The notes: generated by a model from the sequence alone, not told the origin. 64,000 nt of DNA from JBKEAJ01 sp047975005 (GCA_047975005.1 JBKECW010000103.1:1-64000), one strand, 5' to 3'. Positions 17,101 through 25,540 are shown, numbered from the stretch's first letter. Translations and numbers: made by a program.

Positions 17101-17935
17101 GCCACGCAGTGGAGGGAAAAACGGTATTTTGCTGAAAGGGCAGGTTTATTATAGCAACGACAAGCAAAACTGGACAGACGCAGGAGCCTTTGAGTGGGCT
17201 AACGACTATGAGACTAAGATATTTACATTCGATGGCACGCCCTCTGCTCGCTATTTGAAGTTGTCGGTAGATAGTGGTTCGGGCGACTACGGTTCAGGTC
17301 GTGAGATGTATGTATTTAAAGTTCCCGGTACTCCGAGCTACATTCCCGGCGACATCAACAACGACGGTAAGGTAGACGCTAACGACCTTACTTCATATAC
17401 CAACTATACAGGACTTCGCAGAGGTGATGCTGATTTTGAGGGATATATCAGCAATGGCGACATCAATAAAAACGGACTGATAGATGCCTATGATATTTCC
17501 AACGTTGCCACTCAGCTGGACGGTGGAGTTGAATCCTACGACACGCTTGAGCTTGCCGGAGGCATTGAGCTGAGCAGTTCTAAGAAATCGTACAACAAAG
17601 GCGAGATTATTGAGCTTGCTGTGAAAGGTATTGATTTGCAGTCTGTTAATGCCTTGAGCTTTGCTTTGCCTTACAATCCTCAGGACTATGAGTTCGTGGG
17701 TGTGCAGGAGCTGGGCGTGGCAGGAATGGACAATCTTAGCAACGACAGGCTTCACACTAATGGCGAAAAAGCCTTATATCCAACCTTTGTTAGTATTGGC
17801 GACAGAGCATCTTTGAATGGCACTCAGGATTTATTTGTCATCAAGTTTAAAGCAAAACGCAAGCTAGACTTCAGTCTGAAACTTATTGACGGTATTTTGG
17901 TCGATAAAGGTTTGAACAGTCATAAGTTCAGATAG
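14144..17935 (+). CDS. Secreted GH31 glycosidase with fn3, F5/8C, dockerin and cohesin-like modules (alpha-GalNAcase-like)
   Basis: A 1263-residue exported enzyme with a signal peptide (FALFLVSLCLVSNARS). The GH31 catalytic barrel spans about 170-700, with likely nucleophile D402 in LKTDVAWVGAG and acid/base D454 in IWSGDQTGG. These blocks resemble, from memory, the GH31_18 alpha-N-acetylgalactosaminidases of gut bacteria that act on mucin-type O-glycans; the substrate is therefore inferred. Then come a fibronectin type III domain (about 840-930), an F5/8 type C carbohydrate-binding domain (about 935-1060) and a type I dockerin with two calcium loops (DINNDGKVDANDL and DINKNGLIDAYDI, 1066-1130). 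The final 130 residues (ELSSSKKSYNKGEIIELAV) are cohesin-like. Having dockerin and cohesin-like modules in one chain is unusual. Confidence 0.9.
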   Translation: MKRIFALFLVSLCLVSNARSQTIENVKKLNSTDVELSLSSGQTMIFSFYGDNIFRIFQDNSGGVMREPEAEPAAQILVDNPKKAVSDISVSDVGGTVVIATSKIKLTLDKATSLFKVVNLQTNKVVVEELAPILFEKNKVILRLRESADEYFYGGGVQNGRFSHKGKAIAIENQNSWTDGGVASPAPFYWSTGGYGFMYYTFKKGKYDFGSAEKGHVSLSHETDYLDVFFMINDGAVALLNDYYQLTGHPILLPKFGFYEGHLNAYNRDYWKEDEKGILFEDGKRYKESQKDDSGIKESLNGEKDNYQFSARAVIDRYKAHDMPLGWLLPNDGYGAGYGQTGTLDGNIANLKSLADYAHENGVEIGLWTQSDLHPKEGVEALLQRDIVKEVRDAGVRVLKTDVAWVGAGYSFGLNGVADVAHIMPQYGDNARPFIISLDGWAGTQRYAGIWSGDQTGGTWEYIRFHIPTYIGSGLSGVPSICSDMDGIFGGKKPIINTRDFQWKTFTPMQLNMDGWGANEKYPHALGEPATSINRMYLKMKSELMPYTYSAAEEAVDGLPIMRAMFLDYPNAYTYGKATQYQYMYGDYFLVAPIYQDTRADEQGNDVRNGIYLPEGVWIDYLTGDKYEGNRILNDFDAPLWKLPVFVKSGAIIPMTKANNNVSEIDNGLRMYELYPAGQSSFTEYDDDGMTEEYRKGRGVRTLIESKLIADKLELTVHQAQGNFSGFVKDKATEFKVNVTAKPDNISAIVGSKTIKLTEAKSLADFNKKDNVYFYDAAPNLNRFATKGSEFERVEIRKNPHLLVKLASTDITANKTVLTLEGFEYSPADKYLANTGALRAPANALVSEDNTEAYTLKPTWDELANADYYEIELNGMLYSTIKSRELLFEGLDAETKYAFKIRSVNKDGHSDWFAFDAETKSNPLEFAIKGIAAETTVPNQGGSGVDKLFDFDEGNTWHTKWGQKAVPFDVLIDLKTINSLEKFCYLPRSGGKNGILLKGQVYYSNDKQNWTDAGAFEWANDYETKIFTFDGTPSARYLKLSVDSGSGDYGSGREMYVFKVPGTPSYIPGDINNDGKVDANDLTSYTNYTGLRRGDADFEGYISNGDINKNGLIDAYDISNVATQLDGGVESYDTLELAGGIELSSSKKSYNKGEIIELAVKGIDLQSVNALSFALPYNPQDYEFVGVQELGVAGMDNLSNDRLHTNGEKALYPTFVSIGDRASLNGTQDLFVIKFKAKRKLDFSLKLIDGILVDKGLNSHKFR

Positions 17936-18482
17936 GTGTAAATATGGGATAAACTCCGAAACAAGATGTTGCTGATGTTTGTACATTTAAACTCAAAGTC
18001 AGGATAAGAGGCACAAAAGTCTTCGTCTATTCTCGTCAAAGTGTTGTTTAACTCACCCGACGAATGTGCGAACTTCATCGATCCGTTAATTGCTAATACT
18101 TATTTATCTGTTTATTATTTTGCACTAAGCTGTAAGCTATAGGCTTTATACTTTTGCTGTTTATAATCATCCTCCTGTGTGAGAACTTTTATTATGGCTC
18201 GTTTCGTGCAGCGAATGTAGTTCTTTTTTTTTGTGGCTTCATTTACAATTAATCATTAACAATTCATAATTATATTGCTTACTGCATGGAAGTTTCAACA
18301 AAAAATAAATACGAGTCAAAGTCTACAGAACTAAGGTCGTTTTAGGAGCATATGCAAATTCAGGAAAATTTTATTAGCTTTGTGTCAGTTGAAAATGACG
18401 AAAAAAATATATATCAAAAAATAAGCATATGATATAGATTTTACCTACTAATTAGATTGTAAATATTACAAAAATCAATGTT
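17936..18482. other. Non-coding gap between GH31 and aldA
   Basis: No credible ORF, RNA gene or hairpin terminator was seen across about 550 bp. The only signal is TAGCTTTG at 18375-18382, a -7 box about 100 nt before the aldA start, without a convincing -33 box. Confidence 0.5.
18375..18382 (+). promoter_or_regulatory. Putative -7 box (TAGCTTTG) for aldA-lutABC
   Basis: TAGCTTTG fits TAnnTTTG and would give a leader of about 95 nt before the aldA ATG at 18483. The -33 region is not recognisable, which would suit an activator-dependent promoter, but that is inference. Confidence 0.4.
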
Positions 18483-19919
18483 ATGAGAGAATTGAAGATG
18501 TTTATTGACGGGAAGTTTGTAGAGAATACTTCCGGTAAGTGGATTGATGTATTAAATCCTGCAACAGAGGAAATTATATCACGCATGCCCGATGGGGGAG
18601 TTGACGATGCCAAGAGAGCTATCGATGCAGCAGACAGAGTGCAGGACGAGTGGGCCCGTATTCCTGCGGTGCAGAGGGCTGCCTACCTTATAAAGTTTGC
18701 TGCCGGCATACGCAAAAGAGAAAAAGAGCTGACTGACATTATTGTGCGTGAGGGAGGTAAGACGCAGGGGCTTGCAAACGTAGAGGTGATGTTTACTGCC
18801 GATTATTTGGAGTATATGGCAGGCTGGGCGCGCCGCTACGAGGGTGAGATTATCCAAAGCGACCGTCCGAATGAGAATATATTTTTATTTAAAAAACCAA
18901 TTGGGGTAACTACGGGTATTCTTCCATGGAATTTCCCATTTTTCTTGATAGCTCGTAAGGCAGCACCGGCACTAGTTACGGGAAATACTATTGTTGTGAA
19001 GCCTAGTCAGATAACTCCCGAGAACGCCTATGTATTTGCACAGATAGTTGAGGAGTCCGGTCTTCCGGCAGGAGTTTTCAATCTTGTTATGGGGCGTGGT
19101 TCTGTCATTGGTCAGGAGTTGGCAGGCAATCCAAAAGTGGGCATGGTAAGTCTAACAGGAAGTGTGGGTGCAGGTGTGCAAACGATGGCTGCCGCAGCTC
19201 CCAATATTACAAAGGTATCGCTTGAGTTGGGCGGAAAAGCACCGGCTATCGTAATGGGCGATGCCGATATAGATTTGGCAGTGAAATGTATTATTGCTTC
19301 GAGGGTAATCAATACGGGTCAGGTCTGCAATTGTGCTGAACGAGTTTATGTGCATAAGAGCGTGAAAGATGAATTTGTCGAGAAACTTCTTGCAGGTATG
19401 AGGGCTGTAAAAACAGGGAATCCGTCGGAAACGGCAGACCTAGATATGGGCCCTTTGGTAGAAGCAAATGCACTAAAATCGGTTAGCGAAAAGGTGGAGA
19501 ATGCTGTCAAGCAGGGCTGTAAACTTGCTTGCGGAGGTAAGCGTATTGGCGATAAGGGTTATTATTTTGAGCCGACAGTATTGCTTGATGCTACTCAGGA
19601 AATGGATATTATTCAGGATGAGACATTTGGGCCTGTATTACCTATTGTTGAGTTTTCAGATATTGATGATGCTATTAAGTGGGCTAACGACTGCGAATAT
19701 GGTCTGACCTCGTCTGTCTATACTCAAAATTTGGATACGGCATTTAAACTTGTCAGGGCATTAAAATTTGGGGAGACTTATATAAACCGTGAGAACTTCG
19801 AGGCTATGCAGGGCTTCCATGCCGGCTATCGCAAGTCGGGCATTGGCGGAGCAGACGGTAAGCACGGTCTTGAAGAATATCTCCAAACGCATGTTGTTTA
19901 CCTCGAAACCAAAGGATAA
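18483..19919 (+). CDS. aldA: Lactaldehyde/glycolaldehyde dehydrogenase (AldA-like)
   Basis: Oxidises L-lactaldehyde to L-lactate with NAD+ in the cytoplasm. The 478 residues match E. coli AldA very closely along their length, including ATEEIISRMPDG, YEGEIIQSDRPNENI, GVTTGILPWNFPFFLIARK and FGETYINRENFEAMQGFHAG. The catalytic cysteine is C282 in NTGQVCNCAERV and the general-base glutamate lies in SLELGGKAPA. Lactaldehyde arises from fucose or rhamnose breakdown. The next three genes are lutABC for L-lactate oxidation, beginning 8 nt downstream, which supports the lactaldehyde role over a generic aldehyde dehydrogenase. Confidence 0.92.
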   Translation: MRELKMFIDGKFVENTSGKWIDVLNPATEEIISRMPDGGVDDAKRAIDAADRVQDEWARIPAVQRAAYLIKFAAGIRKREKELTDIIVREGGKTQGLANVEVMFTADYLEYMAGWARRYEGEIIQSDRPNENIFLFKKPIGVTTGILPWNFPFFLIARKAAPALVTGNTIVVKPSQITPENAYVFAQIVEESGLPAGVFNLVMGRGSVIGQELAGNPKVGMVSLTGSVGAGVQTMAAAAPNITKVSLELGGKAPAIVMGDADIDLAVKCIIASRVINTGQVCNCAERVYVHKSVKDEFVEKLLAGMRAVKTGNPSETADLDMGPLVEANALKSVSEKVENAVKQGCKLACGGKRIGDKGYYFEPTVLLDATQEMDIIQDETFGPVLPIVEFSDIDDAIKWANDCEYGLTSSVYTQNLDTAFKLVRALKFGETYINRENFEAMQGFHAGYRKSGIGGADGKHGLEEYLQTHVVYLETKG

Positions 19920-19927
19920 GATTGACA

Positions 19928-20668
19928 ATGAAGATAGGATTATTTATTCCGTGCTATGTGAATGCCATATATCCCGAAGTGGGAGTAGCTTCTTATAGGT
20001 TGCTACACCACTTGGGGATGGATGTTGACTATCCTTTGGAGCAGACTTGTTGCGGGCAACCGATGGCAAATGCGGGCTTTGAGAGGGAGGCTCTTCCTTT
20101 GGCAAAACGCTTTGAAGCCTTGTTTGAGCAATATGAGTATGTTGTTGCTCCGTCGGCGAGTTGTACGGTATTCGTCAAAAATAATTATCCAAAGATACTG
20201 AGCAGCGAAAATCACCTTTGCCAAACGAGTGGGAAAATCTATGATATATGCGAGTTTCTGCACGACATTTTGAAAGTTGACAAGCTGCCCGGTGTGTTTC
20301 CCCACAAGGTGAGTGTTCACAATAGTTGTCATGGGGTGCGAGAGCTTCATCTTTCATCGGCAAGCGAGTTGATGGAAGCCGACTACTCCAAAATAAGAAA
20401 TTTGCTGTCGAAGGTTGAGGGTGTGGAAGTTGTAGAGCCTGAGAAGGTTGACGAATGTTGTGGTTTTGGCGGTATGTTTTCTGTTGAGGAGTCTGCGGTG
20501 TCTGTGTGTATGGGTCAGGATAAGGTGAAAAATCATATCAACACGGGGGCAGAGTATATAACGGGAGCCGACAGCTCGTGTTTGATGCACATGCAAGGCG
20601 TGGTAAGCCGTGATAAACAGCCTATTAAGTTTATTCATGTAGTACAAATTTTAGCTGCGGGTTTATGA
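19928..20668 (+). CDS. lutA: L-lactate utilisation protein LutA (CCG-domain iron-sulfur subunit)
   Basis: 246 residues with two cysteine-rich CCG motifs (EQTCCGQPMAN near residue 40 and DECCGFGGMF near 180) that bind an unusual 4Fe-4S cluster, as in LutA/YkgE and the heterodisulfide-reductase-like subunits. It works with LutB and LutC to oxidise L-lactate to pyruvate. I use the ATG at 19928 (MKIGLFIPCYVNAI) instead of the in-frame TTG at 19922. Its stop overlaps the lutB start by 4 nt (ATGA), so the operon is translationally coupled. Confidence 0.93.
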   Translation: MKIGLFIPCYVNAIYPEVGVASYRLLHHLGMDVDYPLEQTCCGQPMANAGFEREALPLAKRFEALFEQYEYVVAPSASCTVFVKNNYPKILSSENHLCQTSGKIYDICEFLHDILKVDKLPGVFPHKVSVHNSCHGVRELHLSSASELMEADYSKIRNLLSKVEGVEVVEPEKVDECCGFGGMFSVEESAVSVCMGQDKVKNHINTGAEYITGADSSCLMHMQGVVSRDKQPIKFIHVVQILAAGL

Positions 20669-22044
20669 GTACAAAGCATTCAGAAGCGGCAAGTCGCTTT
20701 ATATCCAATAAGGGCGGTGAAACATGGCACAACGAAACACTTTGGATGGTGCGTGCAAAGAGGGACAACATCGCCAAAGACCTACCCGAGTGGGAAGCCT
20801 TGAGAGATTTGTCTAGTCAAATAAAGATGCATACTATCAGCCATTTAGATACGTATGCCGAACAGTTTGCCCAAAGTGCGGAAGCTAATGGAGTGGTGGT
20901 GCATTGGGCAAAAGATGCCGATGAGCATAACGAGCTAGTTCATAAGATATTAACAGATAGTAATGCCAAGAAGTTGGTAAAAAGTAAGTCGATGCTCACA
21001 GAAGAGTGCCATCTTAACGACTATCTTATTGAGCGAGGCATCGACGTTGTGGAGAGTGATTTGGGTGAGCGCATATTGCAATTGGATAATCAGCCGCCAA
21101 GTCATATTGTGATGCCTGCCATCCACATGACCCGTCAGGAAGTTGGTAAGCTGTTTGAAGCAAAGCTCGGAACGGAAGAGGGCAATAGCGACCCCACCTA
21201 TCTTACCCGAGCAGCTCGTCAACACCTGCGCAATGAATTTATGACCGCCGATGCCGGCATGACGGGTTGCAATTTTGGTATTGCCGAAACGGGCGATGTG
21301 GTAGTCTGCACCAACGAGGGCAATGCCGATATGGGAACATCTCTGCCAAAGGTGCATATTGTGTCGATGGGCTTGGAGAAGATAATACCCAACCATAAAG
21401 CCCTGAGTGTATATTCACGATTGTTGGCACGTTCGGCAACGGGACAGCCCGTAACCACTTATATGTCTCACTTCCGCAAGCCTCGTGAGGGCTGCGAGAT
21501 GCACATCATAATTGTCGATAACGGGCGGAGTGATATTTTGGATAATTCGGAGCATATACAGACCTTGAAGTGTATTCGTTGTGGAGCCTGCATGAACACT
21601 TGCCCTGTATATCGCAGGAGTGGTGGATATTCGTACACCTATTTTATTCCGGGTCCTATTGGTATTAACTTGGGAATGTTGAGGAATCCCAAGGAATACT
21701 CAGACAATGTGTCGGCGTGTTCACTGTGCTATTCTTGCAGCAATGTATGTCCTGCAAAGATTGATTTAGCAGATCAGATTTACCGTTGGCGGCAGGGGCT
21801 TGACGATATTGGCAAAGCTGATAATATGAAAAAGCGAATGTCGGGAGGAATGAAGTTTTTGTTCACTCATCCTGCCTTATATAATACGGCTTTGAAGATG
21901 AGTCCCATTGCCAACCGTATGCCACGCTTTATTATGTACAATGGGCTGAACGAGTGGGGTAAGGGTCGTGAGATGCCTAAGTTTGCCAAAGAGTCATTCA
22001 CGTCGATGTGGAAAAAGGGTAAAGTGCAGAAGCCCAAGAAGTAA
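20665..22044 (+). CDS. lutB: L-lactate utilisation iron-sulfur protein LutB
   Basis: 459 residues: an N-terminal LUD domain (GCNFGIAETGDVVVCTNEG is its diagnostic block) followed by a ferredoxin-like region with two clusters of cysteines, CIRCGACMNTCP and CSLCYSCSNVCP, for two 4Fe-4S centres. The C-terminal tail (SFTSMWKKGK) is also characteristic. It is the electron-carrying subunit of the LutABC L-lactate oxidation complex. It overlaps lutA by 4 nt and is followed by lutC after 22 nt. Confidence 0.94.
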   Translation: MSTKHSEAASRFISNKGGETWHNETLWMVRAKRDNIAKDLPEWEALRDLSSQIKMHTISHLDTYAEQFAQSAEANGVVVHWAKDADEHNELVHKILTDSNAKKLVKSKSMLTEECHLNDYLIERGIDVVESDLGERILQLDNQPPSHIVMPAIHMTRQEVGKLFEAKLGTEEGNSDPTYLTRAARQHLRNEFMTADAGMTGCNFGIAETGDVVVCTNEGNADMGTSLPKVHIVSMGLEKIIPNHKALSVYSRLLARSATGQPVTTYMSHFRKPREGCEMHIIIVDNGRSDILDNSEHIQTLKCIRCGACMNTCPVYRRSGGYSYTYFIPGPIGINLGMLRNPKEYSDNVSACSLCYSCSNVCPAKIDLADQIYRWRQGLDDIGKADNMKKRMSGGMKFLFTHPALYNTALKMSPIANRMPRFIMYNGLNEWGKGREMPKFAKESFTSMWKKGKVQKPKK

Positions 22045-22066
22045 GACGAATAATATATTAAAGACA

Positions 22067-22648
22067 ATGAGTAGAAAAGATGATATATTGAAGAATGTGA
22101 AGCGTCATATTTCGGTGCGCTATGATATGCCTGATATAGAGCGCATTGCAGGGCTTGAGTATGACGACAAACTCGCCAAGTTTATGCAGATGTGCGAAGC
22201 GGTGGGCGGTTCAGCTCGCATTCTCAAGCAGGGCGAAGACTTAAACGAGCTAGTACAGTCCTTATATCCTGAGGCAGAGCAGATAGCGTCAAATCTTCCC
22301 GAAATAGCTATTGCAACTATAAACCCTGATGAAATTGACAATCCGCATGAGTTGAATGGAACAGATTTGGCAATAGTGAAAGGCGAGCTTGGAGTGGCAG
22401 AGAACGCTTGCGTATGGATACCTCAGAATGTCCGTCAAAAAGTTGTCTATTTCATCTCTGAGTATTTAGTGATAGTTTTGGATAAGAGCAAGATTGTCAG
22501 TAATATGCACGAGGCATACGAGCAAATAGAATTCAATGATTATGGTTTTGGGGTCTTTATCTCAGGACCGTCAAAGACTGCCGACATAGAGCAATCTTTG
22601 GTGATAGGGGCGCACGGAGCAAAGGGCTTGACGGTTGTTTTGAGGTAG
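22067..22648 (+). CDS. lutC: L-lactate utilisation protein LutC (LUD domain)
   Basis: 193 residues from the ATG at 22067 (MSRKDDILKNVKRHI). The upstream in-frame start at 21968 would overlap lutB by 77 nt and adds an unrelated arginine-rich stretch, so I reject it. The LUD core is visible as LAIVKGELGVAENACVWIP and FGVFISGPSKTADIEQSLVIGAHG. Third subunit of the lactate oxidation complex and last gene of the operon. No clear terminator hairpin follows. Confidence 0.92.
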   Translation: MSRKDDILKNVKRHISVRYDMPDIERIAGLEYDDKLAKFMQMCEAVGGSARILKQGEDLNELVQSLYPEAEQIASNLPEIAIATINPDEIDNPHELNGTDLAIVKGELGVAENACVWIPQNVRQKVVYFISEYLVIVLDKSKIVSNMHEAYEQIEFNDYGFGVFISGPSKTADIEQSLVIGAHGAKGLTVVLR

Positions 22649-22792
22649 GGGGAGGCTTGCTGTTCATGAGGTGAAAACATATTTATAAATGACTTGTTTT
22701 GTTATATGTATTGGTATTTCTAGAACTTTAGTTAACACAAACCTTAAAGGATTGGTTAAGGACAATTACGTTTAAATAAAATAGGGATGCTT

Positions 22793-22823
22793 TTTGTCCA
22801 TGTTTAAAAAGTTTGTATTTTTG
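22793..22823 (+). promoter_or_regulatory. Consensus promoter of tRNA-His
   Basis: TTTG (22793-22796), a 19-bp spacer and TATTTTTG (22816-22823) match both Bacteroidetes promoter boxes. It lies about 90 nt upstream of the tRNA. Confidence 0.6.
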
Positions 22824-22910
22824 TGCCCGAAACTGTATGTTGATAGGACATCTTGTAAGGGTGTATGTTGCTTACAGAATGAGAAGGACTAGATTTTTCT
22901 CATATTGCAT

Positions 22911-22985
22911 GGAGGATGTAGCTCAGTTGGTTAGAGCGCTGGATTGTGGTTCCAGAGGTCGCCGGTTCAACCCCGGTCTTCCTCC
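22911..22985 (+). tRNA. tRNA-His (anticodon GTG)
   Basis: A cloverleaf with anticodon GTG at 22946-22948 in the loop TTGTGGT closed by CTGGA/TCCAG. The T arm is GCCGG-TTCAACC-CCGGT, and the D arm is GCTC...GAGC. The acceptor includes the extra 5' G (G-1) paired with C73 expected for histidine tRNAs, with one U:U mismatch at the sixth acceptor pair. CCA is not encoded. Followed by a strong bidirectional terminator. Confidence 0.95.
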
Positions 22986-22993
22986 CTAAAACT

Positions 22994-23023
22994 AAAAAAG
23001 GATGTCATTTGACATCCTTTTTT
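22994..23023. terminator. Bidirectional terminator between tRNA-His and typA
   Basis: A perfect 14-bp inverted repeat, AAAAAAGGATGTCA and TGACATCCTTTTTT, with a 2-nt loop. It gives a U-run on either strand, so it can end both the tRNA-His transcript and the convergent typA transcript. Confidence 0.85.
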
Positions 23024-23062
23024 AGTTTCTTCTTATGGACAAGCATGTGGTTAATGAACGTC

Positions 23063-24856
23063 CTATTTTCTCTTTCTGTCGCTTTCGTTGAGGAATATTT
23101 TCCTCATGCGTATATTTTTAGGTGTAATTTCTACATATTCGTCGCTTTGTATGTACTCAAGAGTTTCCTCTAGCGAGAATTGTATTTTGGGTGCTATATT
23201 AAGACCATCGTCAGACCCCGACGCTCGCATATTGGTTAATTTTTTACCTTCCAATATATTAACCACCAAGTCGCCCGGGCGAGTGTGTTCACCTATAACT
23301 TGTCCCATGTACACATCTTCACCTGCCTCTACAAAGAACATTCCTCTGTCTTGAAGTCTGTTAAGAGCATAGCCTGTAACTGAACCTGTTGATTTAGATA
23401 TTAGTGAGCCGTTTATTCTTTCAGGGATTTCTCCTTTATGAGGTTGATATTCTTTTAAGCGGTGGGTGATGACAGCTTCGCCCTGCGACACTGTCAATAA
23501 AGTATTGCGCAGTCCTATCATGCCTCGCGATGGGATGTCAAATTCTAAATGTTGAATGTCGCCCTTTGGTTCCATCACAAGCATTTCCCCTTTTCGTCTG
23601 GATACATGGTCGATTATTCTGCTCGAATGTTCCTCTGGTACATCAACTGCAAGTATTTCAATGGGTTCGCACTTCTTGCCCTCTATTTCTTTGTATATAA
23701 CCTGTGGCTGTCCGACCTGCAATTCATAGCCCTCTCTACGCATAGTCTCTATAAGTATTGCAAGATGCAGTATCCCCCGTCCGTAGACCAAAAATCTGTC
23801 TTCGGAGTCGGTGGTTTCTACCCTTAGAGCAAGGTTCTTTTGAACCTCCTGAAACAATCTGTCTCTAATATGGCGAGAGGTGACGAATTTACCTTCCTTT
23901 CCAAAAAATGGAGAGTTGTTGATGGTGAACAGCATATTCATTGTTGGTTCGTCTATGGCAATACGCGGTAGAGCCTCGGGTGCTTGCAGGTCGGCGATGG
24001 TGTCGCCTATTTCAAACTCAGTAAGACCTGTAACGGCACAAATATCACCAGATCCTACGTGCGAAACTTTGCGTTTTCCGAGTCCTTCAAATACATGAAG
24101 CTCTTTGACAGTCATTTTCTTAACACTGCCGTCTGCAACACAAAGCCCAATCTGTTGGTTTTCTTTTATCTCGCCTCGGTAAACTCGCCCAATAGCAATA
24201 CGCCCTGTATAGGATGAAAAATCAAGAGATGTAATTTGCATCTGTAATGTTCCTTCGTTGACAGGTGCAGGTGGTATCTCCGACACTATGCTGTCGAGCA
24301 AAAAGGAAATGTCTTCGGTGGGTGTTTCCCAGCCTTTTCCCATCCATCCCATTTTGGATGAGCCATACACAGTGTGGAAGTCCAATTGATCCTCGCTTGC
24401 ACCTAAGTTGAACATCAAATCGAACACCGCTTCGTGCACCTCGTCTGGACGACAGTTTTCTTTATCGACTTTGTTGATTACAACAATAGGCTTTAAGCCT
24501 GCTTGGATGGCTTTAGATGTTACAAAACGTGTCTGCGGCATTGGTCCTTCGAAGGCATCAACTAGGAGCAGCACTCCGTCTGCCATTTTCATAACCCGCT
24601 CTACTTCCCCGCCAAAGTCGGCGTGTCCGGGCGTGTCTATGATGTTTATTTTTACACCGTTGTATGTTACTGATACATTCTTGGAGAGTATGGTAATACC
24701 GCGTTCTCTTTCAAGGTCGTTGTTGTCGAGGATAAGATCATCGTACTGTTTATGCTGCTCCAGTGCTTTGCAATAATGTATTATCTTGTCAACAAGAGTA
24801 GTCTTACCATGGTCTACGTGTGCAATAATGGCAATATTTCTGATATTTTGCTTCAT
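23063..24856 (-). CDS. typA: Ribosome-associated translational GTPase TypA/BipA
   Basis: 597 residues. The GTP-binding domain shows G1 AHVDHGKTTL, the G2/switch block RERGITILSKN, G3 DTPGHADFGGEVERV and G4 NKVDKENCRP, followed by EF-G-like domains and the BipA-specific C-terminus (TGYALNRLQDRGMFFV, TNMRASGSDDGLNI). It binds the ribosome and helps large-subunit assembly and stress adaptation. I start at the ATG at 24856 (MKQNIRNIAIIAHVD) rather than at 24937, because a -7 box at 24886-24879 lies between them. Confidence 0.95.
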   Translation of the reverse strand: MKQNIRNIAIIAHVDHGKTTLVDKIIHYCKALEQHKQYDDLILDNNDLERERGITILSKNVSVTYNGVKINIIDTPGHADFGGEVERVMKMADGVLLLVDAFEGPMPQTRFVTSKAIQAGLKPIVVINKVDKENCRPDEVHEAVFDLMFNLGASEDQLDFHTVYGSSKMGWMGKGWETPTEDISFLLDSIVSEIPPAPVNEGTLQMQITSLDFSSYTGRIAIGRVYRGEIKENQQIGLCVADGSVKKMTVKELHVFEGLGKRKVSHVGSGDICAVTGLTEFEIGDTIADLQAPEALPRIAIDEPTMNMLFTINNSPFFGKEGKFVTSRHIRDRLFQEVQKNLALRVETTDSEDRFLVYGRGILHLAILIETMRREGYELQVGQPQVIYKEIEGKKCEPIEILAVDVPEEHSSRIIDHVSRRKGEMLVMEPKGDIQHLEFDIPSRGMIGLRNTLLTVSQGEAVITHRLKEYQPHKGEIPERINGSLISKSTGSVTGYALNRLQDRGMFFVEAGEDVYMGQVIGEHTRPGDLVVNILEGKKLTNMRASGSDDGLNIAPKIQFSLEETLEYIQSDEYVEITPKNIRMRKIFLNESDRKRK

Positions 24857-24878
24857 CGTGATTTGAATATTTGAGGCG

Positions 24879-24886
24879 CAAAGGTA
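24879..24886 (-). promoter_or_regulatory. Putative -7 box (TACCTTTG) for typA
   Basis: TACCTTTG on the minus strand, 22 nt upstream of the typA ATG at 24856. The -33 region lacks a clear TTTG. It supports the shorter TypA start. Confidence 0.55.
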
Positions 24887-25162
24887 CGCTAATAAACCGT
24901 AGGTATAACTATTGCAATAATAATTTAGGATTAACATTTCTGATTATATAATTTTACGATGCTGTGATGTTGCGATATATCACCTAAACTTTAAACCGTA
25001 AATAATTCAATTATGTATTGAAGAAAGACTCGTCGTATTGAGGTGCAAGTCCGGGAAGTGATGACTTGAAATAAAATTCTTAACTTTGAGCCTGAAAGTG
25101 ATTTTTCTCAAATCGGCACTAGTAATAAGAAAGCATTAGGATAATATAAAAATAGGGGGCAG
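24887..25162. other. Gap between typA and the BRO-N fragment
   Basis: No gene was recognised. The segment around 25030-25090 contains an isolated TAACTTTG (25081-25088) without a properly spaced -33 box. The sequence may be leftover flank of the element that brought in the BRO-N fragment, but nothing diagnostic is visible. Confidence 0.3.
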
Positions 25163-25540
25163 ATGACTAGAAAAACAGCTATAAAATTATTTCAAGACCA
25201 AAGAGTACGGGTACTTTGGGATAACAGCAATGAAAAATGGTACTTTTCAATTGTTGATGTGATTGGCGTATTGACTGAAAGTATCAATCCCAGAAAATAC
25301 TGGAGCGTTCTAAAAACAAGACTGAGGAAGGAAGGACGTGAGTTGACTACAAACTATAGTCAATTGAAAATGCAGTCAACTGACGGCAAATACTACATGA
25401 CCGACGTTGCTGACACGGAGCAGTTTCTGAGGCTTATAAGGTCCGTTCCCTTGCCTAAGGCGGAGCCATTCAACCTGTGGCTCGCTAAAGTTGGAGTTAG
25501 ACAAGTAGACCCTTGGTTCGTTCTAATATCCAATATCTAA
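25163..25540 (+). pseudogene. Truncated BRO-N-domain (phage antirepressor-like) gene
   Basis: 125 residues beginning MTRKTAIKLFQDQRVRVLWD and continuing through WYFSIVDVIGVLTES, RKYWSVLKTRL, KYYMTDVADTEQFLRLI and PKAEPFNLWLAKVG. This is the N-terminal BRO domain of a Bacteroidetes antirepressor-like family whose members, from memory, are roughly twice as long. After AKVG the frame runs into an unrelated tail (VRQVDPWFVLISNI) and stops, so the C-terminal half is missing. Such genes travel on phages and mobile elements, so this is probably a relic of one inserted between typA and thyA. Confidence 0.6.

Noticed and set aside
22911..23023. tRNA-His as an integration site for a mobile element
   Set aside because: No integrase and no second copy of the tRNA 3' end were seen; the neighbours are housekeeping genes.
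25028..25100. Possible group II intron or riboswitch-like segment before the BRO-N fragment (GGTGCAAGTCCGGG)
   Set aside because: No intron-encoded protein, no domain V hairpin and no consistent fold could be found by eye.
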